Below the pieces are notes generated by a model. It saw only the letters and a list, made by a program, of their open reading frames with translations. It ran no database searches and was not told the DNA's origin. 64,000 bases of DNA, taken from the NCBI GenBank assembly GCA_020724265.1, contig DYHH01000004.1:1-64000 (forward strand), in the 5' to 3' direction. Source of the stretch: Melioribacter roseus (GTDB lineage: Bacteria; Bacteroidota; Ignavibacteria; Ignavibacteriales; Melioribacteraceae). The stretch's first letter is position 1; every line of letters begins with the position of its first letter. This document shows, piece after piece, positions 22,326 to 31,315 of the stretch. A program made the translations under genes and the position numbers.

Positions 22326-22721
22326 ATGTCGGTGACTGATCCTATATCAGATTTTTTGACTAGAATTCGAAATGCTGTTAAGGCAAAAAAACGTTTTGTT
22401 GATATTCCTGCTTCTAACACTAAAATTCGTATTGCTGAGTTGATGAAGGAAAACAAATTTATTAGAGATTATAATGTAATTGATGATAATAAACAAAATG
22501 TTCTGAGAATTCATCTTCAATATATTAACGGTGCATCATCAATTACAGGTTTGGAAAAGGTTAGCAAACCTGGTTTAAGAAGATATTGCGGAAAAGACGA
22601 TGTCCCGAGAGTTTTGAATGGACTTGGTATTGCTGTAATTTCAACTTCAAAAGGTATTGTCTCCGATAAGCAAGCTAGAAGAGATGCTATTGGCGGTGAA
22701 GTTCTAGCTCACATTTGGTAA
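22326..22721 (+). CDS. rpsH: 30S ribosomal protein S8
   Basis: 131 aa. It begins MSVTDPISDFLTRIRNAVKAKK and ends with the signature GIAVISTSKGIVSDKQARRDAIGGEVLAHIW. S8 organises the central domain of 16S rRNA and in E. coli represses the spc operon. AAGGAGAA lies close upstream. Confidence 0.97.
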   Translation: MSVTDPISDFLTRIRNAVKAKKRFVDIPASNTKIRIAELMKENKFIRDYNVIDDNKQNVLRIHLQYINGASSITGLEKVSKPGLRRYCGKDDVPRVLNGLGIAVISTSKGIVSDKQARRDAIGGEVLAHIW

Positions 22722-22743
22722 AATTTGCAAAGAGGAAATTAAA

Positions 22744-23277
22744 TTGTCTAGAGTAGGTAAACAACCAATTAATATTAAAGACGTTCAGGTTAGCAAATCA
22801 AACGGAAACCTTAAAATAAAAGGTAAACTTGGAGAGATGCAATTAGATGTTCATCCTAAAATGAAAATCGATATCCAAGATCAAGAACTTTCCGTGCTAA
22901 GACCTGATGATTCTAAGGAAAGTAAATCCTTGCATGGACTTACAAGAGCACTAATTCAGAATATTGTTATAGGTGTTTCTGAAGGATATTCCAAAACACT
23001 TGATATAGTAGGTGTAGGTTATAGAGCAGAATTAAAAGGAAAGAATTTATTTATCAATATAGGTTATTCTCACCCAATATATTTTGTTCCGCCTGACACT
23101 ATAACACTTGAAGTACCAACACCAACACAAATCAAAATTAGTGGTTTTGATAAAGAATTAGTTGGTTTAGTTGCTGCAAAAATCAGATCCTTTAGAAAAC
23201 CCGAACCCTATAAAGGAAAAGGTATAAAATACTCTGACGAAACAATTATCAGAAAAGCCGGTAAGACTGCTGGTTAA
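22744..23277 (+). CDS. rplF: 50S ribosomal protein L6
   Basis: 177 aa. TTG start with GAGGAAA upstream, giving MSRVGKQPINIKDVQV. The C-terminal signature KPEPYKGKGIKYSDETIIRKAGKT (about 151-174) is complete. L6 lies near the sarcin-ricin loop at the factor-binding site. Confidence 0.96.
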   Translation: MSRVGKQPINIKDVQVSKSNGNLKIKGKLGEMQLDVHPKMKIDIQDQELSVLRPDDSKESKSLHGLTRALIQNIVIGVSEGYSKTLDIVGVGYRAELKGKNLFINIGYSHPIYFVPPDTITLEVPTPTQIKISGFDKELVGLVAAKIRSFRKPEPYKGKGIKYSDETIIRKAGKTAG

Positions 23278-23295
23278 TGGGAGATTAGTTAAACC

Positions 23296-23661
23296 ATGTT
23301 AAGAAAAACAGAATTACAAAAAGCTAAAAAGAAAATTAGAGTTAGGCAGAAAATTTGGGGAACTGCCGAAAGACCAAGAATGAATATATTCAGAAGTCTG
23401 AACCAAATTTATGTGCAATTTATTGACGATAATGCCGGTAAAACTATATTCTCTGTTTCTTCTTTATCAAAAGAAATTGCAGAAGAAATAAAAAATGCAA
23501 AATCAAAAACAGAAAAAAGTAAAGTGGTTGGAACATTAGCCGCAAAAAAAGCAGTAGATGCTGGAATAAAAACAGCGATATTTGATAGAAATGTTTATAG
23601 ATACCACGGACGAGTAAAAGCACTTGCCGATGGTGCCCGTGAGGGAGGATTGAAAATTTAA
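23296..23661 (+). CDS. rplR: 50S ribosomal protein L18
   Basis: 121 aa, 5S rRNA-binding protein. It has RPRMNIFRSLNQIYVQFIDD after a basic N-terminus and the C-terminal FDRNVYRYHGRVKALADGAREGGLKI signature. It is followed unusually by a tRNA gene instead of directly by rpsE. Confidence 0.96.
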   Translation: MLRKTELQKAKKKIRVRQKIWGTAERPRMNIFRSLNQIYVQFIDDNAGKTIFSVSSLSKEIAEEIKNAKSKTEKSKVVGTLAAKKAVDAGIKTAIFDRNVYRYHGRVKALADGAREGGLKI

Positions 23662-23666
23662 TTCAT

Positions 23667-23740
23667 TGCCGGGTCGTCTAACGGTAGGACTACGCCCTTT
23701 GGAGGCGTCTGTAGAGGTTCGAATCCTCTCCCGGCAGCCA
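23667..23740 (+). tRNA. tRNA-Gln (TTG) inside the ribosomal protein operon
   Basis: Complete cloverleaf: acceptor TGCCGGG/CCCGGCA, D-arm GTC/GAC, anticodon stem ACGCC/GGCGT with loop CTTTGGA and anticodon TTG, T-arm AGAGG-TTCGAAT-CCTCT, discriminator G and an encoded CCA at 23738-23740. It starts 5 bases after the rplR stop and ends 50 bases before rpsE on the same strand, so it is almost certainly cut out of the long ribosomal transcript by RNase P and 3' nucleases. Confidence 0.95.
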
Positions 23741-23790
23741 GTAGAAGTTTTAGACGAAACGAAAATTTATTGTAAGCAAGGAGCTAGAAA

Positions 23791-24297
23791 TTGAGGTACA
23801 AAAAAGTATCCGGAATCGAAAATCTTAAAGAAAAAGTTGTACACATTAATCGTGTTGCTAAAGTTGTAAAAGGTGGTAGAAGGTTCAGCTTTAATGCGAT
23901 TGTTGTTGTTGGTGACGGTAATGGTCATGTAGGTGTCGGCTTAGGAAAAGCTAATGAAGTTACCGATGCAATTTCAAAAGGTATTGATGATGCAAAGAAA
24001 AATGTATATAAAGTTCCTGTTGTAAAAGGTACAATTCCGCATCCAATACTAGGCAAATTTGGTGCAGGCAAGGTTTTATTGAAACCGGCTTCACCCGGTA
24101 CAGGTCTTATAGCGGGCGGCGGTGTGCGAGCAGTTCTTGAATCTGCTGGTATTCAAGATGTCCTCACAAAATCTCTTGGTTCTTCTAATCCGCATAATCA
24201 AGTAAAAGCGACTTTAAATGGCCTGCTCAATTTAATAGATGCGGCAAACATGGCTCGTCGTCGTGGTATGGAAATTCATCAACTTTTCAACGCTTAA
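23791..24297 (+). CDS. rpsE: 30S ribosomal protein S5
   Basis: 168 aa, TTG start with AAGGAG upstream. The N-terminal dsRBD-like domain has the signature [30 protein letters not shown] (about 29-58); the C-terminal domain has [20 protein letters not shown]5 is part of the mRNA entry site and fidelity centre. It follows the tRNA-Gln gene. Confidence 0.96.
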   Translation: MRYKKVSGIENLKEKVVHINRVAKVVKGGRRFSFNAIVVVGDGNGHVGVGLGKANEVTDAISKGIDDAKKNVYKVPVVKGTIPHPILGKFGAGKVLLKPASPGTGLIAGGGVRAVLESAGIQDVLTKSLGSSNPHNQVKATLNGLLNLIDAANMARRRGMEIHQLFNA

Positions 24298-24313
24298 TTG
24301 TTGAGGCAGTATA

Positions 24314-24508
24314 ATGGCAAAAACAAAAAAAATAAAAGTTATTCAGACTAAAAGTGTAATTGATAGACCCAAAGATCAAAAACTAACTATCGAAGCTTTG
24401 GGGTTAGGAAGACCGAATTATTTTAAACTTCATAACGATACTCCTCAAATTAGAGGTATGATTAAAAAAGTAGCACACTTAGTTGATGTTGTAGAAATTG
24501 AAGAATAA
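24314..24508 (+). CDS. rpmD: 50S ribosomal protein L30
   Basis: 64 aa, the short bacterial form. It has KIKVIQTKSVIDRPKDQKLTIEALGLGRPNYF, the family signature region, and a C-terminal VAHLVDVVEIEE strand. It lies between rpsE and rplO as expected for the spc cluster. Confidence 0.94.
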   Translation: MAKTKKIKVIQTKSVIDRPKDQKLTIEALGLGRPNYFKLHNDTPQIRGMIKKVAHLVDVVEIEE

Positions 24509-24517
24509 GAGGAATAA

Positions 24518-24979
24518 ATGGATATCTTAAGTAATCTTAAATATGCCGAAGGTTCAAAGAAAAAGAGAAAACGAGTCGGACGCGGTGAAGGTTCCGGTCA
24601 TGGAGGCACTGCTACTCGTGGTATGAATGGTCAAAAATCCAGGTCCGGTGCTAAGTTTAGAGCATGGTTTGAAGGTGGTCAAATGCCCCTTCAAAGACGA
24701 GTTCCGAAACGAGGGTTTAAGAATAGATTTAGAATCGAATACCAGACTGTTAACGTTAGTTCATTGCAAAAACTATCTGACGACAGCAAGCTTGAAAATA
24801 ATAAAGTAGATGCCGTTTCACTTTATAAAGCCGGTGTAATTAATAAAGTTGGTCCTTATAAAATATTAGGTCAAGGCGAACTTACTGCCAAATTGGAAGT
24901 TGAAGCAAACGCTTTTAGCGCATCTGCAAAAGAAAAAATTGAATCTGCTGGTGGAACTATTAAAGAGACTAAAGTTTAA
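24518..24979 (+). CDS. rplO: 50S ribosomal protein L15
   Basis: 153 aa. The Gly/Arg-rich N-terminal part (KRVGRGEGSGHGGTATRGMNGQKSR) penetrates the 23S rRNA core, and the globular domain follows with KILGQGELTAKLEVEANAFSASA. The stop TAA shares its last base with the secY start (TAATG), so translation of the two is coupled. Confidence 0.96.
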   Translation: MDILSNLKYAEGSKKKRKRVGRGEGSGHGGTATRGMNGQKSRSGAKFRAWFEGGQMPLQRRVPKRGFKNRFRIEYQTVNVSSLQKLSDDSKLENNKVDAVSLYKAGVINKVGPYKILGQGELTAKLEVEANAFSASAKEKIESAGGTIKETKV

Positions 24980-26316
24980 TGGGAAAATTACAAGATACGT
25001 TCCGTAATATTTTTAAAATTCACGAGCTAAGACAAAGAATTCTTTATACCTTAGCTCTTTTAGTGATTGTAAGAATCGGTGCTCATATCACTTTACCCGG
25101 TGTAGATGCCCGTGTTCTTTCTGAAGCGATGGCAAATCAAACATCCGATAATCTTTTCGGGCTATATGATTTGTTTGTAGGCGGTGCTTTCTCTAATGCT
25201 GCTGTCTTTGCACTTGGTATTATGCCGTACATCAGTGCATCTATTATTATTCAGTTGCTCGGTGCTGTTGTACCGTATTTTCAAAAACTTCAGCGGGAAG
25301 GGGAAGAAGGACGCAAGAAAATTACACAGCTTACGAGGTATGGTACCGTTTTTATCTCTACATTGCAGGCTTGGAGTGTAACAATTTATTTGTCAAGTAT
25401 GACTGCAAACGGTGTTCCGATTATCTCCCCGGAGGTTTCCGGTTTTGGATTTACATTTACCGCAGTAGTTTTTCTTGTCGCCGGTACAGTATTTATGATG
25501 TGGATGGGTGAACAAATTACAGAAAAGGGAATTGGTAACGGTATTTCTCTTATCATCTTTATCGGTATTATAAACCAATTGCCGTTTGCGATGATTGACG
25601 AATACAGATTAATTGCTGCCGGTACAAGAAATATTGTTATAGAAATTGTGATCTTAATTTTTATGGTTGCTGTAATTGCCGGTATAGTTTTAGTTACACA
25701 AGGTACAAGAAGAATTCCCGTTCAATATGCAAAACGAGTTGTTGGTAGAAAAATTTACGGTGGTGTAACCCAATATATTCCGCTTCGTGTAAATACAGCC
25801 GGAGTAATGCCTATTATTTTTGCGCAGTCAATTATGTTTATACCGAATACTGTTTTGGCTTTTTTCCCGGATAACGAATTTATGCAGTCTTTGGCGGGTT
25901 ATTTTGTTTACACATCTTTCACTTATTCATTTATATACGCTTTAATGATTGTGTTCTTTACTTACTTCTATACAGCTATTGCATTTAACCCGCAAGATGT
26001 TGCAGAGAATATGAAAAAACAAGGCGGTTTTGTCCCGGGTATTCGCCCCGGTAAACAAACTGCTGAATTTATTGATAATATTTTAACAAAGATTACATTA
26101 CCGGGTTCAGTATTCTTGGCGATTGTTGCAATACTTCCCGCATTTGTAAATCGTTTTGGTGTTTCAGGTAGCTTTTCACAGTTTTTCGGTGGTACAAGTT
26201 TGCTTATTATGGTTGGTGTTGCTCTTGATACACTAAATCAAATTGAATCGCATTTGTTGATGAGACACTACGACGGGTTTATGAAATCTGGTAAGCTTAG
26301 AGGTCGCAGGGGTTAG
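24979..26316 (+). CDS. secY: Preprotein translocase subunit SecY
   Basis: 445 aa, about ten membrane segments forming the protein-conducting channel of the inner membrane with SecE. Recognised by LFGLYDLFVGGAFSNAAVFALGIMPYISASIIIQLL in the plug/TM2 region, GIGNGISLIIF, and the cytoplasmic loop with AFNPQDVAENMKKQGGFVPGIRPG. It overlaps rplO by one base. Confidence 0.97.
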   Translation: MGKLQDTFRNIFKIHELRQRILYTLALLVIVRIGAHITLPGVDARVLSEAMANQTSDNLFGLYDLFVGGAFSNAAVFALGIMPYISASIIIQLLGAVVPYFQKLQREGEEGRKKITQLTRYGTVFISTLQAWSVTIYLSSMTANGVPIISPEVSGFGFTFTAVVFLVAGTVFMMWMGEQITEKGIGNGISLIIFIGIINQLPFAMIDEYRLIAAGTRNIVIEIVILIFMVAVIAGIVLVTQGTRRIPVQYAKRVVGRKIYGGVTQYIPLRVNTAGVMPIIFAQSIMFIPNTVLAFFPDNEFMQSLAGYFVYTSFTYSFIYALMIVFFTYFYTAIAFNPQDVAENMKKQGGFVPGIRPGKQTAEFIDNILTKITLPGSVFLAIVAILPAFVNRFGVSGSFSQFFGGTSLLIMVGVALDTLNQIESHLLMRHYDGFMKSGKLRGRRG

Positions 26317-26324
26317 GTTTTGTT

Positions 26325-27086
26325 GTGATTCTTATTAAAACGAAAAAGGAAATCGATTACATTAGAGAAAGTTGTAAGATTGTTGCGGAAACTTTGCAGT
26401 TAGTTAAAAGATACGCTGAAGAAGGGAAAACAACATTAGAATTAGATCAGATTGCTGAAGATTATATAAGAAGTAATAACGCTGTTCCGGCTTTCAAAGG
26501 TTATTCACAATCAGGTTCCTTTGATTTTCCCGGGTCCATTTGTTCTTCAATTGATGACGAGGTTGTTCACGGTATTCCAAGTGAAAGAGTTCTTAAAAAT
26601 GGTGAGATTCTTTCGGTAGATGTTGGGGTTGAAAAGAACGGATACTTTGGTGATGCCGCCATTTCTATTGCCGTTGGTGAACTTGATATGGAAAAAAAGA
26701 GATTAATGGAAATTACCGAAAAATCTCTTTATTTGGCTATCGAACAAGCTGTTACAGGTAATAGAATCGGTGATATTGGGTACGCAATTCAACATTATGT
26801 TGAGAGCGCAGGGTTTTCCGTTGTAAGAGATCTTTGCGGTCATGGTATGGGAAAGTATCTGCATGAAGAACCGCAAATCCCGAATTATGGTAAACCCAGT
26901 ACTGGACCATTGATTAAAAATGGTATGACGTTTGCCATTGAACCGATGATTAATTTAGGCAAATACAACGTTCATGTTGCGGATGATGGCTGGACGGTAT
27001 TAACAAGCGACGGTAAAGCATCTTGTCATTTTGAACATTCAGTTGCAATTGTTGACGGTAAGGCGGAAATTTTATCAAAAATATAA
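26325..27086 (+). CDS. map: Methionine aminopeptidase, type I
   Basis: 253 aa, GTG start 8 bases after secY. It removes the initiator methionine from nascent proteins. The five metal ligands are recognisable: Asp in SVDVGVEKNGYFGDAA (two Asp), His in CGHGMGKYLHEEP, Glu in FAIEPMIN and Glu in CHFEHSVAIV; the substrate-binding His is in VVHGIPS. Placement between secY and infA is typical. Confidence 0.96.
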   Translation: MILIKTKKEIDYIRESCKIVAETLQLVKRYAEEGKTTLELDQIAEDYIRSNNAVPAFKGYSQSGSFDFPGSICSSIDDEVVHGIPSERVLKNGEILSVDVGVEKNGYFGDAAISIAVGELDMEKKRLMEITEKSLYLAIEQAVTGNRIGDIGYAIQHYVESAGFSVVRDLCGHGMGKYLHEEPQIPNYGKPSTGPLIKNGMTFAIEPMINLGKYNVHVADDGWTVLTSDGKASCHFEHSVAIVDGKAEILSKI

Positions 27087-27095
27087 ATAGATGGT

Positions 27096-27314
27096 ATGGC
27101 TAAACAAGGTCCAATAAAAGTAGACGGAGTTGTAACTGATACGCTGCCAAATGCTAATTTTAAAGTGAAATTGGACAACGGTCATGAAATTTTAGCCCAT
27201 ATATCGGGCAAAATGAGAATGCACTTTATTAAAATTTTAGTTGGTGACAAAGTAGCTGTCGAAATGTCCCCATATGATTTAAATAAAGGTAGAATTACTT
27301 ATAGATATAAATAG
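27096..27314 (+). CDS. infA: Translation initiation factor IF-1
   Basis: 72 aa, single S1-like OB-fold with [32 protein letters not shown]. It binds the A site of the 30S subunit during initiation. It is 9 bases after map and just before rpmJ, the usual arrangement. Confidence 0.96.
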   Translation: MAKQGPIKVDGVVTDTLPNANFKVKLDNGHEILAHISGKMRMHFIKILVGDKVAVEMSPYDLNKGRITYRYK

Positions 27315-27331
27315 TTTTTTTCGGAGATAAA

Positions 27332-27445
27332 ATGAAAGTTCGTGCTTCAGTTAGAAAAATTTGTGAACATTGTAAAGTAATTAAAAGAAAAGGCGTTGTT
27401 AGAGTTATTTGTAAAAATCCAAAACATAAACAACGTCAAGGCTAA
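27332..27445 (+). CDS. rpmJ: 50S ribosomal protein L36 (zinc-binding form)
   Basis: 37 aa ([20 protein letters not shown] and on). The zinc ligands C11, C14, C27 and H32 are all present, the C-plus form. CGGAGA lies shortly upstream. L36 is the smallest ribosomal protein and sits between infA and rpsM at the start of the alpha cluster. Confidence 0.95.
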   Translation: MKVRASVRKICEHCKVIKRKGVVRVICKNPKHKQRQG

Positions 27446-27464
27446 TAAATAAGGAGGTCTTAGT

Positions 27465-27848
27465 TTGGCTCGTATTGCAGGTGTTGACTTACCAAAAAAT
27501 AAGAAAGCTTATATAGGGTTAACCTATATTTATGGAATTGGACAAACTACTGCTTTAGAAATTTTAGAAAAAGCTCAGGTTGATCCTAACGTAAAGATTT
27601 CGGAATTGAATGAAAGTGATGTTGCAAAAATTCGTTCAATAATGACTGCGGAACTAAAAGTAGAAGGTGCATTACGCAGTGAAGTTCAACAGAATATTAA
27701 GAGATTGATGGATATTGGTTGTTACCGAGGTCTAAGACACAGAAGAGGACTTCCTGTAAGAGGTCAAAGAACCCGAACTAACTCAAGAACCAGAAAAGGT
27801 AAACGCAGAACTGTTGCAGGAAAGAAAAAAGCACCTACTAAGAAGTAA
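27465..27848 (+). CDS. rpsM: 30S ribosomal protein S13
   Basis: 127 aa, TTG start with AGGAGG upstream, giving [19 protein letters not shown]. It has a helix-turn-helix-like [14 protein letters not shown] segment and the C-terminal signature [22 protein letters not shown]13 forms intersubunit bridges from the 30S head. Confidence 0.97.
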   Translation: MARIAGVDLPKNKKAYIGLTYIYGIGQTTALEILEKAQVDPNVKISELNESDVAKIRSIMTAELKVEGALRSEVQQNIKRLMDIGCYRGLRHRRGLPVRGQRTRTNSRTRKGKRRTVAGKKKAPTKK

Positions 27849-27871
27849 TTTAATAACGGAGGAATTTAGTT

Positions 27872-28258
27872 TTGGCTAAAGTTCAAAGAAAAACGAAAAA
27901 GAAAGTTCATGTAGACGCGGTTGGCGTGGCTCATATTAAAGCTTCTTTCAATAACGTAATCGTAACATTAACCGATATTTACGGCAACACGATTTCGTGG
28001 TCGTCTGCCGGCAAAAACGGCTTTAAAGGTTCTCGTAAAAATACACCGTTTGCCGCACAAGTAACAGCCGAATCGGCTGCAAAAGAAGCATATGATCTTG
28101 GACTGAGAAGAATTGATGTTTTTGTTAAAGGACCAGGTTCCGGTAGAGAAGCTGCTATTAGAGCACTTAATACTGCCGGTTTGCAAATCCTTTCGATTAA
28201 AGATATTACACCTATACCGCATAACGGTTGTAGACCACCTAAACGTAGAAGAGTATAA
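27872..28258 (+). CDS. rpsK: 30S ribosomal protein S11
   Basis: 128 aa, TTG start preceded by GGAGGAA. Recognised by [31 protein letters not shown] and the C-terminal [19 protein letters not shown]11 sits in the 30S platform near the E site. It is 23 bases after rpsM. Confidence 0.97.
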   Translation: MAKVQRKTKKKVHVDAVGVAHIKASFNNVIVTLTDIYGNTISWSSAGKNGFKGSRKNTPFAAQVTAESAAKEAYDLGLRRIDVFVKGPGSGREAAIRALNTAGLQILSIKDITPIPHNGCRPPKRRRV

Positions 28259-28275
28259 CGAGGAGAAAAAAGTTA

Positions 28276-28902
28276 ATGGCCAGATATACAGGACCAAGCT
28301 GCAAATTATGCAGAAGAGAACGTCAGAAATTATTTCTTAAAGGATCGAAATGTCATTCTGAAAAGTGTGAAATTGAAAAGAAAAATTTCCCTCCCGGAGA
28401 ACACGGTTTAAGTCGTCGTGGAAAATTCTCGGAATACGGAGTTCAGTTAAGAGAAAAACAAAAAATTAAAAGAATTTACGGTTTACTTGAAACTCAATTC
28501 AGAAATTATTTTGAAAAAGCTAATCGTCAAAAAGGTGTTACCGGTGAAAACTTAGTTCAACTACTTGAAAGAAGATTGGATAACATTGTTTTTAGATTGG
28601 GATTTGCACCTTCCAGAAAAGCAGCTAGACAAATGGTTAAGCACAGACATTTCGATGTCAACGGTCATGTGGTAGATATTCCTTCTTTCGCATTATCACC
28701 TGGTGACGTTATTTCTGTTCGTGATAAAAGTAAAAAATTAGATATAATTCATAATTCTTTACGTAAAACTAAAGATAATATGTACAATTGGTTAACAATT
28801 GATAAAGCGGGGTTATCAGGAACTTTTGTACAAATTCCTGCCCGTGAAGAGATACCTCTTAATGCTAACGAACAGTTAGTTGTTGAGTTGTACTCTAAGT
28901 AA
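28276..28902 (+). CDS. rpsD: 30S ribosomal protein S4 (zinc-binding form)
   Basis: 208 aa. The N-terminus has the cysteine knuckle of the C-plus form, CKLC (about 10-13) with CHSEKC (about 26-31). The central S4 RNA-binding domain is RRLDNIVFRLGFAPSRKAARQMVKHRHFDVNG. S4 starts 30S assembly and in E. coli represses the alpha operon. Confidence 0.97.
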   Translation: MARYTGPSCKLCRRERQKLFLKGSKCHSEKCEIEKKNFPPGEHGLSRRGKFSEYGVQLREKQKIKRIYGLLETQFRNYFEKANRQKGVTGENLVQLLERRLDNIVFRLGFAPSRKAARQMVKHRHFDVNGHVVDIPSFALSPGDVISVRDKSKKLDIIHNSLRKTKDNMYNWLTIDKAGLSGTFVQIPAREEIPLNANEQLVVELYSK

Positions 28903-28937
28903 TTTACAAATTTTGAATTAATTAGAAGAGGAGCTAA

Positions 28938-29933
28938 ATGAGCTATCCTTTTATAAAGTTACCCGACGGATTAGTACTTGACGAAAAATCATCAAATGAA
29001 AGCTATGGTAAATTTATTATGCAGCCTCTCGAAAGAGGTTATGGAGTTACTTTAGGAAATTCGCTTAGAAGAGTTCTTCTATCGTCATTAACCGGTGCGG
29101 CTATTAATGCTGTGAAAATTGAAGGTGTTTTGCATGAATTTACTTCAATTCCCGGTATTGTTGAAGATGTTACAGAGATTGTACTTAATCTAAAACAAGT
29201 ACGCATGAAAATTATAAATAAGAAGGCAAATAAGATTGAGCTATCATTAAAAGGACCGGGTGAACTTACTGCAAAAGATTTACAGGATGCTTCCGCCGAT
29301 ATAGAAATTCTTAATCCTGATCTTCACATTGCAACACTAAATAAAGATGCAAATTTAATGATGGAATTACGATTTGCTACCGGTAAAGGATATGTGCCAA
29401 GTAACGAACAAAAAATCCAGGATCAAACCATTGGGTTAATTCCTATTGATTCTATTTTTACTCCAATTAGAAATGTTCGCTACGATGTTGAAAATGTGCG
29501 TATAGGTGAAAGTAATGATTTCGAAAAATTAACTATAGAACTTACAACCGACGGTTCCATTACACCCGAGGATGCACTGTCGAGTGCTGCAAGTATTTTG
29601 CGTGACCATGTTAGTCTCTTCATCAACTTCGATGTTGAACAAGTTGAAGATAAAGTGGAAAGTGAGAAAGATGCAGAATCTGAAAGAATTAAGAAAATTC
29701 TTTTAACTAATGTTGATGACCTTGAATTAAGTGTTCGTTCGCATAATTGTTTGAAAGCTGCAAACATTAAAATTCTTGCTGACCTTGTACGCAGAGACGA
29801 AAGTGAAATGCTTAAATTCCGAAACTTCGGAAGAAAATCTCTTGCTGAATTGATTGAAATTGTTGAAAACTTTGGTCTTGAATTCGGCATGGACGTCGAT
29901 AAATTTATTCATGAAAAAACTGAAACAAACTAA
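28938..29933 (+). CDS. rpoA: DNA-directed RNA polymerase subunit alpha
   Basis: 331 aa. The N-terminal dimerisation domain has PLERGYGVTLGNSLRRVLLSSLTGAA (about 32-57); the C-terminal domain (about 255-315) has LELSVRSHNCLKAANIKILADLVRR and FGRKSLAELIEI, the UP-element and activator contact surface. It lies between rpsD and rplQ. Confidence 0.97.
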   Translation: MSYPFIKLPDGLVLDEKSSNESYGKFIMQPLERGYGVTLGNSLRRVLLSSLTGAAINAVKIEGVLHEFTSIPGIVEDVTEIVLNLKQVRMKIINKKANKIELSLKGPGELTAKDLQDASADIEILNPDLHIATLNKDANLMMELRFATGKGYVPSNEQKIQDQTIGLIPIDSIFTPIRNVRYDVENVRIGESNDFEKLTIELTTDGSITPEDALSSAASILRDHVSLFINFDVEQVEDKVESEKDAESERIKKILLTNVDDLELSVRSHNCLKAANIKILADLVRRDESEMLKFRNFGRKSLAELIEIVENFGLEFGMDVDKFIHEKTETN

Positions 29934-29954
29934 TAAATCCCGTAAGGTTTAATA

Positions 29955-30605
29955 ATGAGACATAGAGTTAAAGGTAGAAAATTAGGAAGAACAGCCAGTC
30001 ATAGACACGCTACATTAAATGCATTGGCTACTCAGCTTTTGAGACATAAAAAAATAAAGACAACTCTTGCTAAGGCTAAAGAAACCAAAAGATTTGTTGA
30101 ACCATTGATAACAAAAGCAAAGAAAAACGATCTAAGTGCAAGACGATATGTTGCTAGATTTGTAAAAGATAAAGAAGTGCTGAAAGAATTATTCTCGGAA
30201 ATAGTAGAAAAAATAGGTGATCGACCCGGTGGATACACAAGAGTTGTGAAGCTCGGATATAGAGCCGGTGATGCTGCCGAATTAGCTATTATTGAACTTG
30301 TTGACTATAATGAAATTGCAGCTCCTAAAAAGAAAGAAACTAAAGAATCAAAAACTACCGAAGAGACAAAAGCTAAGAAATCTAAAAAAGCTCCTAAGAA
30401 AGAAGAAGCAGAGGAAGCAGAAGTTATTGAAGAGAATAAAGAAGAAAAAGCAGAAAAGAAAACAACTAAACGCAAAACATCTTCAAAAAAGAAATCGGAT
30501 GAATCAAAAAAAGAAGTGAAGGAAGAAGTTAAATCCGAAGCCGAGGAAGATAAAACCGATTCCGAAACTGATGAAAGTGCTGCTGAAGAAAAAGAAGATA
30601 AATAG
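29955..30605 (+). CDS. rplQ: 50S ribosomal protein L17 with long Lys/Glu-rich C-terminal tail
   Basis: 216 aa. The first 118 residues are a complete L17 (MRHRVKGRKLGRTASHRHATL, RPGGYTRVVKLGYRAGDAAELAIIELVD). The remaining roughly 98 residues are almost entirely Lys, Glu, Ala, Ser and Thr, a low-complexity tail not needed for the ribosomal fold. Extended L17 tails occur in Bacteroidota; the function of this one is unknown. Last gene of the superoperon. Confidence 0.95.
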   Translation: MRHRVKGRKLGRTASHRHATLNALATQLLRHKKIKTTLAKAKETKRFVEPLITKAKKNDLSARRYVARFVKDKEVLKELFSEIVEKIGDRPGGYTRVVKLGYRAGDAAELAIIELVDYNEIAAPKKKETKESKTTEETKAKKSKKAPKKEEAEEAEVIEENKEEKAEKKTTKRKTSSKKKSDESKKEVKEEVKSEAEEDKTDSETDESAAEEKEDK

Positions 30606-30632
30606 ATTGTTCGTAAATTAATTGAAAAACAA

Positions 30633-30663
30633 AAAGAGTAACCAAGCGGTTGCTCTTTTTTTT
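30633..30663 (+). terminator. Intrinsic terminator after rplQ
   Basis: Eleven-bp stem AAAGAGTAACC/GGTTGCTCTTT (one G-U pair) with a four-base AAGC loop, running into an uninterrupted T-run of nine or more. It closes the roughly 30-kb superoperon. Confidence 0.9.
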
Positions 30664-30667
30664 ATCT

Positions 30668-31249
30668 ATGAAAAATATTTCATTTATAAAATCTGTTGCA
30701 AAAGTAAATCAGCTTCCGAAGTTGATCTTACCTGAAATTGTTTTAGCCGGCAGATCAAATGTTGGTAAATCTTCGTTTATTAATAATATCTTCGGTAGAA
30801 AAAATATTGCACTAACAAGCTCATCGCCCGGAAAAACAAAAACTATTAACTACTACATTGTAGATGAGAAATTTTATATTGTAGACCTGCCGGGTTTTGG
30901 TTATGCAAAAGTATCCAAAACGGAAAGAGAAAAATGGCAGAAACTGATAGGTGAATACCTGCAGGCTTCAAGACAAATAGTTACTGTATTTCATCTTATT
31001 GATGCACGTCATCATCCTACCGAACTTGACATCTTATTAAACGAATTTTTAAACTCACTCGATATTCCGTTTACTATTATTCTAAATAAAGTTGATAAAC
31101 TTAAGCAAGGTGAAATAGCAAAGCGTAAAAGTGAAATTTTAGAATATTTCCCGGAAGTATCGTTCGGAGATAATTTGATGCTACACTCTGCAGTGAAAGG
31201 AACCGGTAAAAAAGAGATTGTAAACAGACTTCGTAAGCTCTTCTATTGA
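30668..31249 (+). CDS. engB: Ribosome biogenesis GTPase EngB (YihA/YsxC)
   Basis: 193 aa from ATG at 30668. G1 GRSNVGKS is at 28-35, DLPG at 73-76 and NKVD at 140-143, the EngB order; the protein assists late 50S assembly. A reading from 30650 would begin inside the terminator T-run and adds six residues, so it is rejected. The chosen ATG is only five bases beyond the T-run and has no RBS, so expression probably relies on read-through or an unseen promoter within rplQ. Confidence 0.93.
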   Translation: MKNISFIKSVAKVNQLPKLILPEIVLAGRSNVGKSSFINNIFGRKNIALTSSSPGKTKTINYYIVDEKFYIVDLPGFGYAKVSKTEREKWQKLIGEYLQASRQIVTVFHLIDARHHPTELDILLNEFLNSLDIPFTIILNKVDKLKQGEIAKRKSEILEYFPEVSFGDNLMLHSAVKGTGKKEIVNRLRKLFY

Positions 31250-31277
31250 TGACATTTAACTGAACTTTTGTTATAAT
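31246..31277 (+). promoter_or_regulatory. Possible promoter before the GAF-domain gene
   Basis: TATAAT at 31272-31277 is a perfect -10, but the nearest -35-like element (TTGATG, 31246-31251) is 20 bases away, longer than the 17-18 seen at other sites in the window. It stands 38 bases before the next ATG. Confidence 0.3.
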
Positions 31278-31315
31278 ACATCGCCTTTTTCAACTAATTA
31301 TTGCAAAAAAAATTT

